Assembly (NCBI GenBank): GCA_945833725.1
Contig: CAMAFU010000072.1
Location: 1-8,017, forward strand
Length of the DNA: 8,017 nucleotides
Direction: 5' to 3'
DNA from: an uncultured Treponema sp.
GTDB taxonomy: Bacteria; Spirochaetota; Spirochaetia; Treponematales; Treponemataceae
In this document: in pieces, positions 1-5,746 of the stretch
Position numbering within the stretch: position 1 is the first letter of the stretch
How the letters are laid out: every line of letters starts with the position of its first letter
Program-made: the position numbers and the translations under genes
Notes under the pieces: model-generated
Seen by the model: the letters and a program-made list of their open reading frames with translations, nothing else
Database searches by the model: none
What the model was told of the DNA's origin: nothing

Positions 1-408
1 GATGCAAAAACAAAAAAAATCCGGCCGCTTCTTATTTCTGGAGTATCCGGCTCAAAAAAATATAACAGGGGACTTAACCAGTACACGGAATTCCAAATGA
101 CCGTTCATCTTCTAAAACTTATTCCTGGTCTTATATGGAATAAAATCCGTTACGGAAAATTTGTTGATATTTTTTTAACCCATGCTTCTCCAAGACATGT
201 TCACGACAAAGAAGATCCGTGTCATCAGGGCTTTGAATGTTTCAACAGATTTTTAAAGTTTTTTACGCCGTCATATATGATTCACGGGCACATTCATCTT
301 TATGATGCAAACGATGAAAGAGTTACAAAAATTGATTTTCCCAACAATAAATCAACAACAGTAATAAATGCCTACAGTCATTATGTATTGAACTTCGAAA
401 ATTTATAA
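1..408 (+). CDS. Metallophosphoesterase (calcineurin-like), C-terminal part
   Basis: The reading frame is open from the first base of the window, so the N-terminus lies outside it; 135 residues are visible. Two late motifs of the calcineurin-like phosphoesterase fold can be seen: a THASP motif with His at visible residue 61, and GHIH at residues 96-99. In this superfamily these histidines bind the dinuclear metal centre that hydrolyses phosphoesters. The upstream metal motifs (DxH, GDxxD, GNHE) would lie in the missing part. An in-frame ATG at 97 is very unlikely to be the start, because it would leave a protein without most of the catalytic site and the frame upstream is coding-like. The substrate cannot be told. 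The next gene starts 60 nt downstream on the same strand with no visible terminator between them, so the two may be one transcript. Family call is solid; specific function unknown. Confidence 0.85.
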   Translation, partial: DAKTKKIRPLLISGVSGSKKYNRGLNQYTEFQMTVHLLKLIPGLIWNKIRYGKFVDIFLTHASPRHVHDKEDPCHQGFECFNRFLKFFTPSYMIHGHIHLYDANDERVTKIDFPNNKSTTVINAYSHYVLNFENL

Positions 409-456
409 TTTTTTTACAGAAACATGTACACATTTTAAAGTTTTATGTTTAATTTT

Positions 457-461
457 AAGGA
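457..461 (+). promoter_or_regulatory. Ribosome binding site deciding the start of the ParB-like gene
   Basis: AAGGA lies 7 nt before the ATG at 469. The alternative in-frame ATG at 445 is preceded only by T-rich sequence with no Shine-Dalgarno match. This favours 469 and shortens the protein by 8 residues. Confidence 0.6.
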
Positions 462-468
462 TAAAGCA

Positions 469-1407
469 ATGGAAAACGGCCTTCTCGTAACCGAAACAAA
501 TGAAGATTTCTCAAAAGCCAGAAATAAGGCTCTTTTTAATGAAATTCAGCACTTCCTCAATCCCGATGAAGCAACTTTAATATCATTTTCAGACATAAAA
601 AAACTTCTTAAACCAAAAAACGAAACTTATCTGGGAATGAAAACCGTTCCTGTAAACCTTATTGTAGGAAGCGAATCAAGATACCAGGATTTTGACAACA
701 GGTTTTTCCCAAAAAGAATGCATTTAAAAACAAGATGGGAACACATTGACATGGCTCATCTTAAAGACATAAATCTTCCCCCAATTTCTCTTTATGAACT
801 GGGTGGAGTATATTTTGTCCGGGATGGAAATCACCGCGTTTCTGTAGCAAAGGCAAAGGGAATTGAATTTATTGACGGCGAAGTTGTAAGCCTGCAAAGC
901 GAAATAAAACTCAACCCCGGCGACTCCCTTGCAAAAATGACAAAGCAAGTCATAAACTACGAAAAGCGGGTATTTTACAGCGAAACTTCCTTTGGCGACA
1001 TTACAGATTTCTGGGGCTTGGATTTTTCTGTTCCAGGCCAGTACGATGTAATTTACAATCACATCCTTACGCACAAATATTACATCAACATGAATATTGC
1101 AGACGAAATTCCCATAGAAAAAGCAATTCTTTCCTGGTTTCTTACAGTCTATCTTCCAGTTATAAAAGTAATCGAAAAATCACATACCATGGCCTATTTT
1201 AAAGGCAGAACAAAAAGCGATATGTATGTGTACATAATAAAATACTGGGACGAAATAAAAACAAAATTCGGCAATTCTTATCCCTTGGATCAGGCAACAC
1301 AGTCCTTTGTTACAAAATACGGAACACCGCTGTCAAAACGAATACTGAATAAAATTAAAAAAATCATTTTCAAAAGAAGCATAAAGTCAGATTTACCGAA
1401 GCCTTGA
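469..1407 (+). CDS. ParB-like-domain protein, putative regulator of unknown function
   Basis: This is a protein of 312 residues from ATG 469 (320 from ATG 445). I prefer 469 because of an AAGGA box 7 nt upstream. The middle (about residues 60-150) resembles the ParB/sulfiredoxin-like fold: a VPVNLIVGS strand, SRYQDF, PPISLYELG, then DGNHRVSVA at residues 119-127, the equivalent of the ParB box with its conserved Arg. The C-terminal half holds WFLTVYLPVIKVIE followed by FKGRTKSDMYVYI. From memory, a similar tail follows ParB-like domains in uncharacterised proteins of Chloroflexi and Actinobacteria (DUF4032-like); this is recall, not a search. There is no obvious helix-turn-helix, signal peptide or membrane segment. 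True ParB domains bind CTP, and relatives include nucleases, kinases and regulators, so no activity should be assumed. It follows a metallophosphoesterase and probably shares its transcript. Confidence 0.75.
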   Translation: MENGLLVTETNEDFSKARNKALFNEIQHFLNPDEATLISFSDIKKLLKPKNETYLGMKTVPVNLIVGSESRYQDFDNRFFPKRMHLKTRWEHIDMAHLKDINLPPISLYELGGVYFVRDGNHRVSVAKAKGIEFIDGEVVSLQSEIKLNPGDSLAKMTKQVINYEKRVFYSETSFGDITDFWGLDFSVPGQYDVIYNHILTHKYYINMNIADEIPIEKAILSWFLTVYLPVIKVIEKSHTMAYFKGRTKSDMYVYIIKYWDEIKTKFGNSYPLDQATQSFVTKYGTPLSKRILNKIKKIIFKRSIKSDLPKP

Positions 1408-1417
1408 TTTCCCCGTG

Positions 1418-1447
1418 TTTGCATATTGAAAGAAAGGGTAATATAAT
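1418..1447 (+). promoter_or_regulatory. Candidate sigma-70 promoter of the nucleoside kinase gene
   Basis: A perfect TATAAT lies at 1442-1447, with TTTGCA (4 of 6 to the -35 consensus) at 1418-1423 and an 18-bp spacer. The -10 ends only 6 nt before the ATG at 1454, which would place the transcription start at or next to the start codon and give a leaderless mRNA. In AT-rich DNA a TATAAT can occur by chance. A stretch AGAAAGGG at 1431-1438 could instead be a distant Shine-Dalgarno sequence on read-through transcripts from upstream, but at about 15 nt it is too far to be ideal. Confidence 0.4.
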
Positions 1448-1453
1448 AAAGTC

Positions 1454-3094
1454 ATGATAACACTTACAATAAAAGACACACAGGAAAAACAAATTCAAAT
1501 GGAAAAAGGAGTTTCTGGAAAGCAGCTCCTTCCCCTATTCAACAAAAAATCTGTAGTTGCAGCTTTTAAAATAAACAATCAGATTTTTCCCCTTTCATCT
1601 CAAGTGCAGTTTGATGCCGTTATTGAACCTGTTTATCTGGATTCAAAAGAAGGCTTTTCCATATACAAAAATTCCCTCTGCTTTGTATTGACTTTAGCTT
1701 GCCAAAGAATTTTTCCAGAAAACAGACTTATAATAGGTCACAGTCTTGGAAATGCCTACTTTTACACTCTGGAAAACAAAACAATAACTTCCGGCGACAC
1801 GCAGCTTTTAAAAGCTGAAATGAAAAAAATCATAAAAAATGACAGTGAATTTATTCCAGGCTATCTTCCGTACAATCAGGCCAATGAAATTTTTGAAAAA
1901 GAAGGCCTTAAAGACACCGTAAAGCAGTTGAAATTCAACTGTAAATCAATAGTATTTACCACATCTTTAGAAGAATACACCGACATATACTACGAACCGA
2001 CACTGCCTTCAACAAAAGACTTAATTTATTTTGACCTTATGAAATACGAAAACGGCATGCTTTTAAGGTTTCCAGAAAGCAAAAACGGTATTGAGCCATA
2101 TTCCGACAATCCAAAAATTTTCCAGATTTTCAAAGAATATAAAGACTGGGGTAAAAGAGTCGGAGTTTCCTCTGTTTCCGATTTAAATGCCCTTGTTTCC
2201 AGGCGGAAAATAAACGACTTTATCGACATTACAGAAACATTCCAGTCTCAAAATTATGCCCGGGTTGCAAAACAAATTTACGACAGAAAAAATGTAAAGG
2301 CTGTCCTTATAGCAGGGCCTTCCTCATCAGGCAAAACTACATCAGCAAAAAAGCTTGCCCTTCACCTTACAGCCTTGTGCTATAACCCAAAAATAATCAG
2401 TCTGGACAATTATTATGTAGGTCGAAGTCAGAATCCTAAAGACGAAAACGGCAACTACGACTATGAATGTCTGGAAGCTTTAGACATAGCATTGCTTAAC
2501 AAAAACCTCAACGACCTGTTTGAAGGCAAAGAAGTCGAAATTCCTTCATATAATTTTGATTTAGGCGAAAGATACTATACAGGAGAAAAAATGCTCCTTC
2601 AAAAAAACGACATTCTCATTATCGAAGGAATCCACGGCTTAAACGACAAGTTGACGCCTTTAGTAAAAAAAGAATTTAAGTTCAAAATATACTTAAGTGC
2701 CCTAACACAGCTTACATTAAACGACCACACACGAATTTCCACCAGCGACAACAGGCTTATCCGCAGAATAGTCCGAGACGCCCGCTACAGAGGAAAATCC
2801 GCTGCAGAAACAATTTCAATGTGGGACAATGTGCGAAAAGGCGAAAGTCTCCATATTTTCCCATTCCAAAACAATGCCGACGCAGTTCTTAACACAGCCT
2901 TAGACTACGAACTTTCCGTGTTAAAAGTCTACGCAGTGCCTCTTTTAAGCTGCGTAACACCAGACCAAAAAGAATATGCTGCTGCCAGCCGTCTTATAAA
3001 TTTTTTGAACAACTTCCATCAAATTCCGGACAATTACATACCAAAACAGTCCATAGTCCGGGAATTTATCGGAGGCTCGTCTTTCCATTATTAA
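1454..3094 (+). CDS. Nucleoside kinase with TGS domain (uridine kinase family)
   Basis: This 546-residue protein has three parts. Residues 1-60 look like a TGS domain (ubiquitin-like, as in ThrRS and GTPases). Residues about 75-230 resemble the ThrRS second additional domain, including GHSLGNAYFYTL. The rest is a uridine kinase/phosphoribulokinase-type P-loop kinase: Walker A GPSSSGKTT at 288-296, LDNYY at 317-321 (the Asp after the second strand, typical of uridine kinase), IIEGIHGLN around 389-397 (Walker B region), and the Arg-rich lid RRIVRDARYRG at 437-447. Family members phosphorylate uridine/cytidine or related nucleosides with a nucleoside triphosphate. The fused N-terminus makes it twice the size of Udk, and the same architecture is known in Thermotoga, Clostridia and Bacteroidetes homologues annotated as uridine kinase or nucleoside kinase. 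Substrate is inferred; the N-terminal domains may bind RNA or a ligand. ATG 1454 fits because the TGS domain begins immediately. Confidence 0.88.
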   Translation: MITLTIKDTQEKQIQMEKGVSGKQLLPLFNKKSVVAAFKINNQIFPLSSQVQFDAVIEPVYLDSKEGFSIYKNSLCFVLTLACQRIFPENRLIIGHSLGNAYFYTLENKTITSGDTQLLKAEMKKIIKNDSEFIPGYLPYNQANEIFEKEGLKDTVKQLKFNCKSIVFTTSLEEYTDIYYEPTLPSTKDLIYFDLMKYENGMLLRFPESKNGIEPYSDNPKIFQIFKEYKDWGKRVGVSSVSDLNALVSRRKINDFIDITETFQSQNYARVAKQIYDRKNVKAVLIAGPSSSGKTTSAKKLALHLTALCYNPKIISLDNYYVGRSQNPKDENGNYDYECLEALDIALLNKNLNDLFEGKEVEIPSYNFDLGERYYTGEKMLLQKNDILIIEGIHGLNDKLTPLVKKEFKFKIYLSALTQLTLNDHTRISTSDNRLIRRIVRDARYRGKSAAETISMWDNVRKGESLHIFPFQNNADAVLNTALDYELSVLKVYAVPLLSCVTPDQKEYAAASRLINFLNNFHQIPDNYIPKQSIVREFIGGSSFHY

Positions 3095-3100
3095 AAGTTT

Positions 3101-3195
3101 GGGTGTTCCCCGTGCAAGCACGGGGCGGCAGTTCCGCAATTCCGCTATCGCTTCATTTTCCTGCGGAAAACGCCTTCGGCGTTGCTCCATTGCCT
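3101..3195. other. GC-rich intergenic element with three potential hairpins
   Basis: By my count 54 of the 90 bases at 3101-3190 are G or C, far above the AT-rich surroundings. Three inverted repeats follow one another. CCCCGTG (3108-3114) pairs with CACGGGG (3119-3125) around a CAAG loop. TTCCGCA (3132-3138) pairs with TGCGGAA (3162-3168), with a second TTCCGC copy at 3140-3145 that can compete for the same partner. AACGCC (3169-3174) pairs with GGCGTT (3178-3183) around TTC. None is followed directly by a T-run, so this is not a classical intrinsic terminator, although it begins 14 nt after the kinase stop codon and could still end or stabilise that mRNA. Alternatives are a REP-like dispersed repeat or a small structured RNA. 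The icd promoter box lies downstream, so the element is probably not in the icd leader. Confidence 0.6.
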
Positions 3196-3317
3196 AACAC
3201 AAATTTTTTCTGCAGAATGTTATTTTTTTCACCATCGCACCCCAATTTTTCTCATCAACTAATGCGGATATCCTATAAACTTTAATATTTTCAATTCCAC
3301 AAAAAAAAGTAATTTAG

Positions 3318-3323
3318 TATAAT
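3318..3323 (+). promoter_or_regulatory. Candidate -10 box for icd
   Basis: TATAAT lies 49 nt before the icd start and would give a leader of roughly 40 nt carrying the ribosome binding site. No good -35 is seen: the expected position (about 3295-3300) reads TTCCAC. An 8-A tract just upstream (3301-3308) may help. Between the hairpin island and this box, 3196-3317 is AT-rich with T-runs at 3204-3209 and 3223-3229 and an 8-bp palindrome GGATATCC at 3266-3273; I see nothing else in it. Confidence 0.4.
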
Positions 3324-3360
3324 TGCAGACAATAAAAATCCAATGTCAAAACGACAATAC

Positions 3361-3366
3361 AGAGGA
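3361..3366 (+). promoter_or_regulatory. Ribosome binding site deciding the icd start
   Basis: AGAGGA sits 6 nt before ATG 3373. The longer in-frame ATG at 3343 has no comparable site, and it would add ten residues absent from the usual N-terminus of this enzyme family, which begins close to the KIQMK segment. Confidence 0.75.
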
Positions 3367-3372
3367 AACATT

Positions 3373-4572
3373 ATGTCTAAAATACAGATGAAAAACCCCA
3401 TAGCCGAACTTGACGGCGACGAAATGACAAGAGTTCTTTGGGCTGTAATCAAAGAAAAACTTCTTGAACCTTATGTAGACCTTAAAACTGAATATTACGA
3501 TCTGGGACTCAAACACCGGGACGACACAGACGACAAGGTAACTTACGAAGCAGCCGATGCCATAAAAAGACTCCGGGTCGGAGTAAAATGCGCCACCATC
3601 ACTTCCAACGCTGCAAGAATGGAAGAATACAACTTAAAGCAGCTTACCCCATCTCCAAACGGAATCCTCCGAGGTGAACTGGACGGTACTATTTTCCGCG
3701 CACCTATTTTCGTAAAGAACATACACTGCAATGTTACCAGCTGGAAAAAGCCTATCGTTCTTGGAAGGCATGGCTACGGCGATGTATACAAAAACTGCGA
3801 AATAAAAACTCCTGGTGCCGGAAAAGCAGAACTGGTATTTACAGGTGAAGACGGAAAAGAAATTCGCAAGACCATTCAGGTTATGAAAGGGCCTGGAATA
3901 ATTCAGGGAATCCACAATCTGGATGCTTCCATCGAAAGTTTTGCCCGCTGCTGCTTCAACTATGCTCTGGATCAGAAAATTGACTGCTGGCTTGGAACAA
4001 AAGACACCATTTCTAAAACCTACGACGGAAACTTCAAGGCAATTTTCCAGAAAATCTACGACGAAGAATTCAAGGAAAAGTTTGAAAAATGCGGAATTGA
4101 ATATTTCTACACCCTTATCGACGATGCAGTTGCCAGGGTAATGAAAAGCGAAGGCGGAATGCTCTGGGCCTGCAAAAACTACGACGGAGACGTTATGAGC
4201 GACATGATTGCCTCTGCCTGCGGATCCCTTGCCATGATGACCTCAGTTCTTGTTTCTCCAAACGGCGAGTTTGAATATGAAGCAAGCCACGGAACTGTTC
4301 AGAAGCACTACTACCGCTACCTTAAAGGCGAAAAAACTTCCACAAACCCGGTTGCAACTATTTTTGCCTGGACAGGTGCCCTTGCAAAAAGAGGCGAACT
4401 GGACGGAACCCAGGACTTAGTGGATTTTGCAAAAAAACTTGAAAAAGCTACTTTGGATACAATCGAAAGCGGAGTAATGACAGGAGACCTGGCCCTTCTT
4501 GCCCAGCCAAAAGCCGAAAAAATCGTAAACAGCTGGGAGTTCATCGACGCAATAGCAGAAAAACTCAACTAA
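3373..4572 (+). CDS. icd: Isocitrate dehydrogenase (NADP+), eukaryote-like homodimeric type
   Basis: It oxidatively decarboxylates isocitrate to 2-oxoglutarate, making NADPH, in the cytoplasm. The 399-residue length and sequence match the IDH class that includes human IDH1 rather than the E. coli type. Numbering from ATG 3373 runs parallel to human IDH1: substrate-binding S94, N96, R100, R109 (in SPNGILR and GTIFR) and R132 with Y135 in GRHGYGD. The lysine K210 in GTKDT and metal-binding D250, D273 and D277 (LIDD, NYDGDVMSD) are all present. In the cofactor loop, HGTVQKH puts K311/H312 where IDH1 has R314/H315, which still suits the 2'-phosphate of NADP+. No other TCA-cycle gene is in the window, so it may serve 2-oxoglutarate/glutamate and NADPH supply. 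It has its own -10 box and ribosome binding site and ends convergently with murI, overlapping by 8 bp. Confidence 0.96.
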   Translation: MSKIQMKNPIAELDGDEMTRVLWAVIKEKLLEPYVDLKTEYYDLGLKHRDDTDDKVTYEAADAIKRLRVGVKCATITSNAARMEEYNLKQLTPSPNGILRGELDGTIFRAPIFVKNIHCNVTSWKKPIVLGRHGYGDVYKNCEIKTPGAGKAELVFTGEDGKEIRKTIQVMKGPGIIQGIHNLDASIESFARCCFNYALDQKIDCWLGTKDTISKTYDGNFKAIFQKIYDEEFKEKFEKCGIEYFYTLIDDAVARVMKSEGGMLWACKNYDGDVMSDMIASACGSLAMMTSVLVSPNGEFEYEASHGTVQKHYYRYLKGEKTSTNPVATIFAWTGALAKRGELDGTQDLVDFAKKLEKATLDTIESGVMTGDLALLAQPKAEKIVNSWEFIDAIAEKLN

Positions 4573-4578
4573 AGTTGA
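4565..4578. other. Inverted repeat across the icd/murI stop codons
   Basis: TCAACT-AA-AGTTGA is a perfect 6-bp inverted repeat containing both stop codons: icd TAA (4570-4572, plus) and murI TGA (4567-4565, minus). Its 2-nt centre and lack of GC make it a poor hairpin, with no clear T-run on either side, so I do not call a terminator. It may simply reflect the two overlapping gene ends. Confidence 0.4.
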
Positions 4579-5404
4579 CAATTCCTCCCCAAGGAATTCC
4601 TAAACTGCTGCAAAGAATTTTATATTCTTCAGTTTCAGGAATTCCAGCTTTTGTAACAAAAAAAGATTTGTTCTCCGCAACAGGGGAACAGTCTTTTTCT
4701 GCCGGATTCAATTCACGGTTTGTAAGGCAGAATTCCTTTTCAACTTTTAATGCCTGATTAGAAACACCTTCCCGGCTGTCTATAATTTTTATTTTTTCAC
4801 CGGCAGTTTCCTGCATCAATTTTGCCACATGAGTAAAGTGGGTGCACCCTAAAATAATTGTATCGCAGCCGTTTTCAATAAAAAAATCCAGTGCAGGCTT
4901 TATGCCGGCAATTCTTTCTTCTTTTGTAGCCTTAAAATACTTTTTTTCGATAAATTCTACTAACTGAGGGTCGCCTCGCCTTAACACAGTACAGTTTCCT
5001 GCAAATTCATCAATAAGATGCTGGCTGTAAGGATGATTTACAGAAGCCCTTGTTGCAAGAAACCCTATTCTTTTGTTTTTAGTAACTTTTGCAGCAAGTT
5101 TTATGGCAGGAACAGTTCCCACAAAAGGAACAGAAGGAAATTCTTTTCTAAGAAAATCCAGAGCCGTAACGGAAATTGTATTGCAGGCTATGATTATAGT
5201 TTTAGGATTCCATTTTTTTATCATCAACTTCACGGCCATAAAAGCACATTCTTTTATTTGTTCAGAAGATTTTTCTCCATAAGGAAAATGAGCTGTATCG
5301 CCGAGATAAACGCAAGAAGCCGACTTTTGTTTATCTGCAAGAGAAAGCATATATGGAATTCCACCGGTTCCACTGTCTAAAAATGCAAAATCAACACCAG
5401 CCAT
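4565..5404 (-). CDS. murI: Glutamate racemase
   Basis: It interconverts L- and D-glutamate without a cofactor, supplying D-glutamate for the peptide stem of peptidoglycan; cytoplasmic. The 279 residues are normal for MurI (about 260-290). The two catalytic cysteines are C74 in IIACNT and C187 in GCTH, with H189 beside the second. The N-terminal LDSGTGG contains the conserved D10-S11, and DTAHFPYGEKS (about 36-46) is the substrate-loop signature. All key residues are present, so it should be active. The ATG has no clear Shine-Dalgarno sequence but starts 5 nt after the stop of the zinc-ribbon gene, so it is probably translated by coupling from that gene. Its 3' end overlaps the end of convergent icd by 8 bp, so the two transcripts would be complementary there. 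Aspartate racemase is the main alternative, but the overall pattern is MurI. Confidence 0.95.
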   Translation of the reverse strand: MAGVDFAFLDSGTGGIPYMLSLADKQKSASCVYLGDTAHFPYGEKSSEQIKECAFMAVKLMIKKWNPKTIIIACNTISVTALDFLRKEFPSVPFVGTVPAIKLAAKVTKNKRIGFLATRASVNHPYSQHLIDEFAGNCTVLRRGDPQLVEFIEKKYFKATKEERIAGIKPALDFFIENGCDTIILGCTHFTHVAKLMQETAGEKIKIIDSREGVSNQALKVEKEFCLTNRELNPAEKDCSPVAENKSFFVTKAGIPETEEYKILCSSLGIPWGGIVNFS

Positions 5405-5409
5405 AATAT

Positions 5410-5700
5410 TTAACTTTTAAAAAGGGAATTAAAGGCCTGTCTGTTTTTATTTTGTTCTTCTAAAAAATTACTTTCCACCGATGCCGGATTAGAATTTACA
5501 GAAAAATAATCGCAAAAATTTGCCTTTTCCTTGTCATAAACAGCTTCTTCTACAGATTCATGACAGTCATAATGACTTCCGGGAGCATAAAATTTGCAGT
5601 TGATGCAGCTGTGTAAATCAGCACCACAAAAAGGACAGACCGATGTTCTGAAAATTTCTTTTGTTTCGATTGTTTTACCGCATTTTTTGCACATAAGCAA
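5410..5700 (-). CDS. Small protein with two four-cysteine zinc sites, function unknown
   Basis: This protein has 96 residues from a TTG start, or 94 from the ATG at 5694. The TTG is favoured by AAAGGGG 6 nt upstream; the ATG is 12 nt from it. ATG remains possible because it is the commoner start codon. Eight cysteines form two quartets: C4-x2-C7/C22-x2-C25, a rubredoxin-knuckle zinc ribbon, and C32-x2-C35/C46/C63 within SCINCKFYAPGSHYDC and ANFCDYF. The last 30 residues are polar and probably flexible. There is no signal peptide or membrane segment, so it is cytoplasmic. I associate the NCKFY...ANFCDYF pattern with conserved uncharacterised bacterial proteins, including spirochaetal ones. It is first in a probable two-gene operon with murI (gap of 5 nt), but a link to cell-wall synthesis is only inference from position. 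It is divergent from the pentapeptide gene. Confidence 0.85.
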   Translation of the reverse strand: MLMCKKCGKTIETKEIFRTSVCPFCGADLHSCINCKFYAPGSHYDCHESVEEAVYDKEKANFCDYFSVNSNPASVESNFLEEQNKNRQAFNSLFKS

Positions 5701-5706
5701 AGTTTA

Positions 5707-5713
5707 CCCCTTT
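5707..5713 (-). promoter_or_regulatory. Ribosome binding site of the zinc-ribbon gene
   Basis: On the minus strand AAAGGGG lies 6 nt before TTG 5700 and 12 nt before ATG 5694. The spacing argues for the TTG start, with one G-U pair allowed against the anti-Shine-Dalgarno sequence. It overlaps the -35 box proposed for the divergent gene. Confidence 0.5.
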
Positions 5714-5740
5714 GATTAAAATCATTCAATTACATAGAAT
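5712..5740 (+). promoter_or_regulatory. Candidate sigma-70 promoter of the pentapeptide-protein gene
   Basis: TTGATT (4 of 6) at 5712-5717, a 17-bp spacer and TAGAAT (5 of 6) at 5735-5740. The -10 ends 6 nt before ATG 5747, so transcription would begin at about the start codon, and no Shine-Dalgarno sequence is visible in front of that ATG. A leaderless mRNA is predicted. A weaker reverse promoter (TTAATT, 17 bp, TTTAAT, the latter at 5720-5715) may serve the minus-strand operon from the same 46-nt gap, but its predicted start would cut into the zinc-ribbon gene's ribosome binding site. Confidence 0.45.
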
Positions 5741-5746
5741 TAACTT

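Noticed and set aside
97..408. ATG 97 as the start of a 103-residue protein
   Set aside because: The frame is open upstream to the window edge and the sequence there fits the phosphoesterase; the catalytic domain would be incomplete.
404..409. TATAAT as a promoter for the ParB-like gene
   Set aside because: It overlaps the phosphoesterase stop codon and has no -35 at proper spacing; in such AT-rich DNA a lone hexamer is weak evidence.
3108..3125. Hairpin as an intrinsic terminator of the kinase gene
   Set aside because: The stem is strong but is followed by CGGCAGTTCC, not a T-run; kept only as part of the structured island.
3103..3285. Open frame of 60 codons inside the GC-rich island, and an 81-codon frame on the opposite strand at 2945-3190
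   Set aside because: Both run through the hairpin repeats; the second also overlaps the kinase 3' end. No ribosome binding site and no recognisable domain, so they look like by-products of GC-rich sequence lacking stops.
5018..5380. Plus-strand open frame of 120 codons opposite murI
   Set aside because: It is the antisense shadow of a confidently identified gene, with no ribosome binding site or domain.
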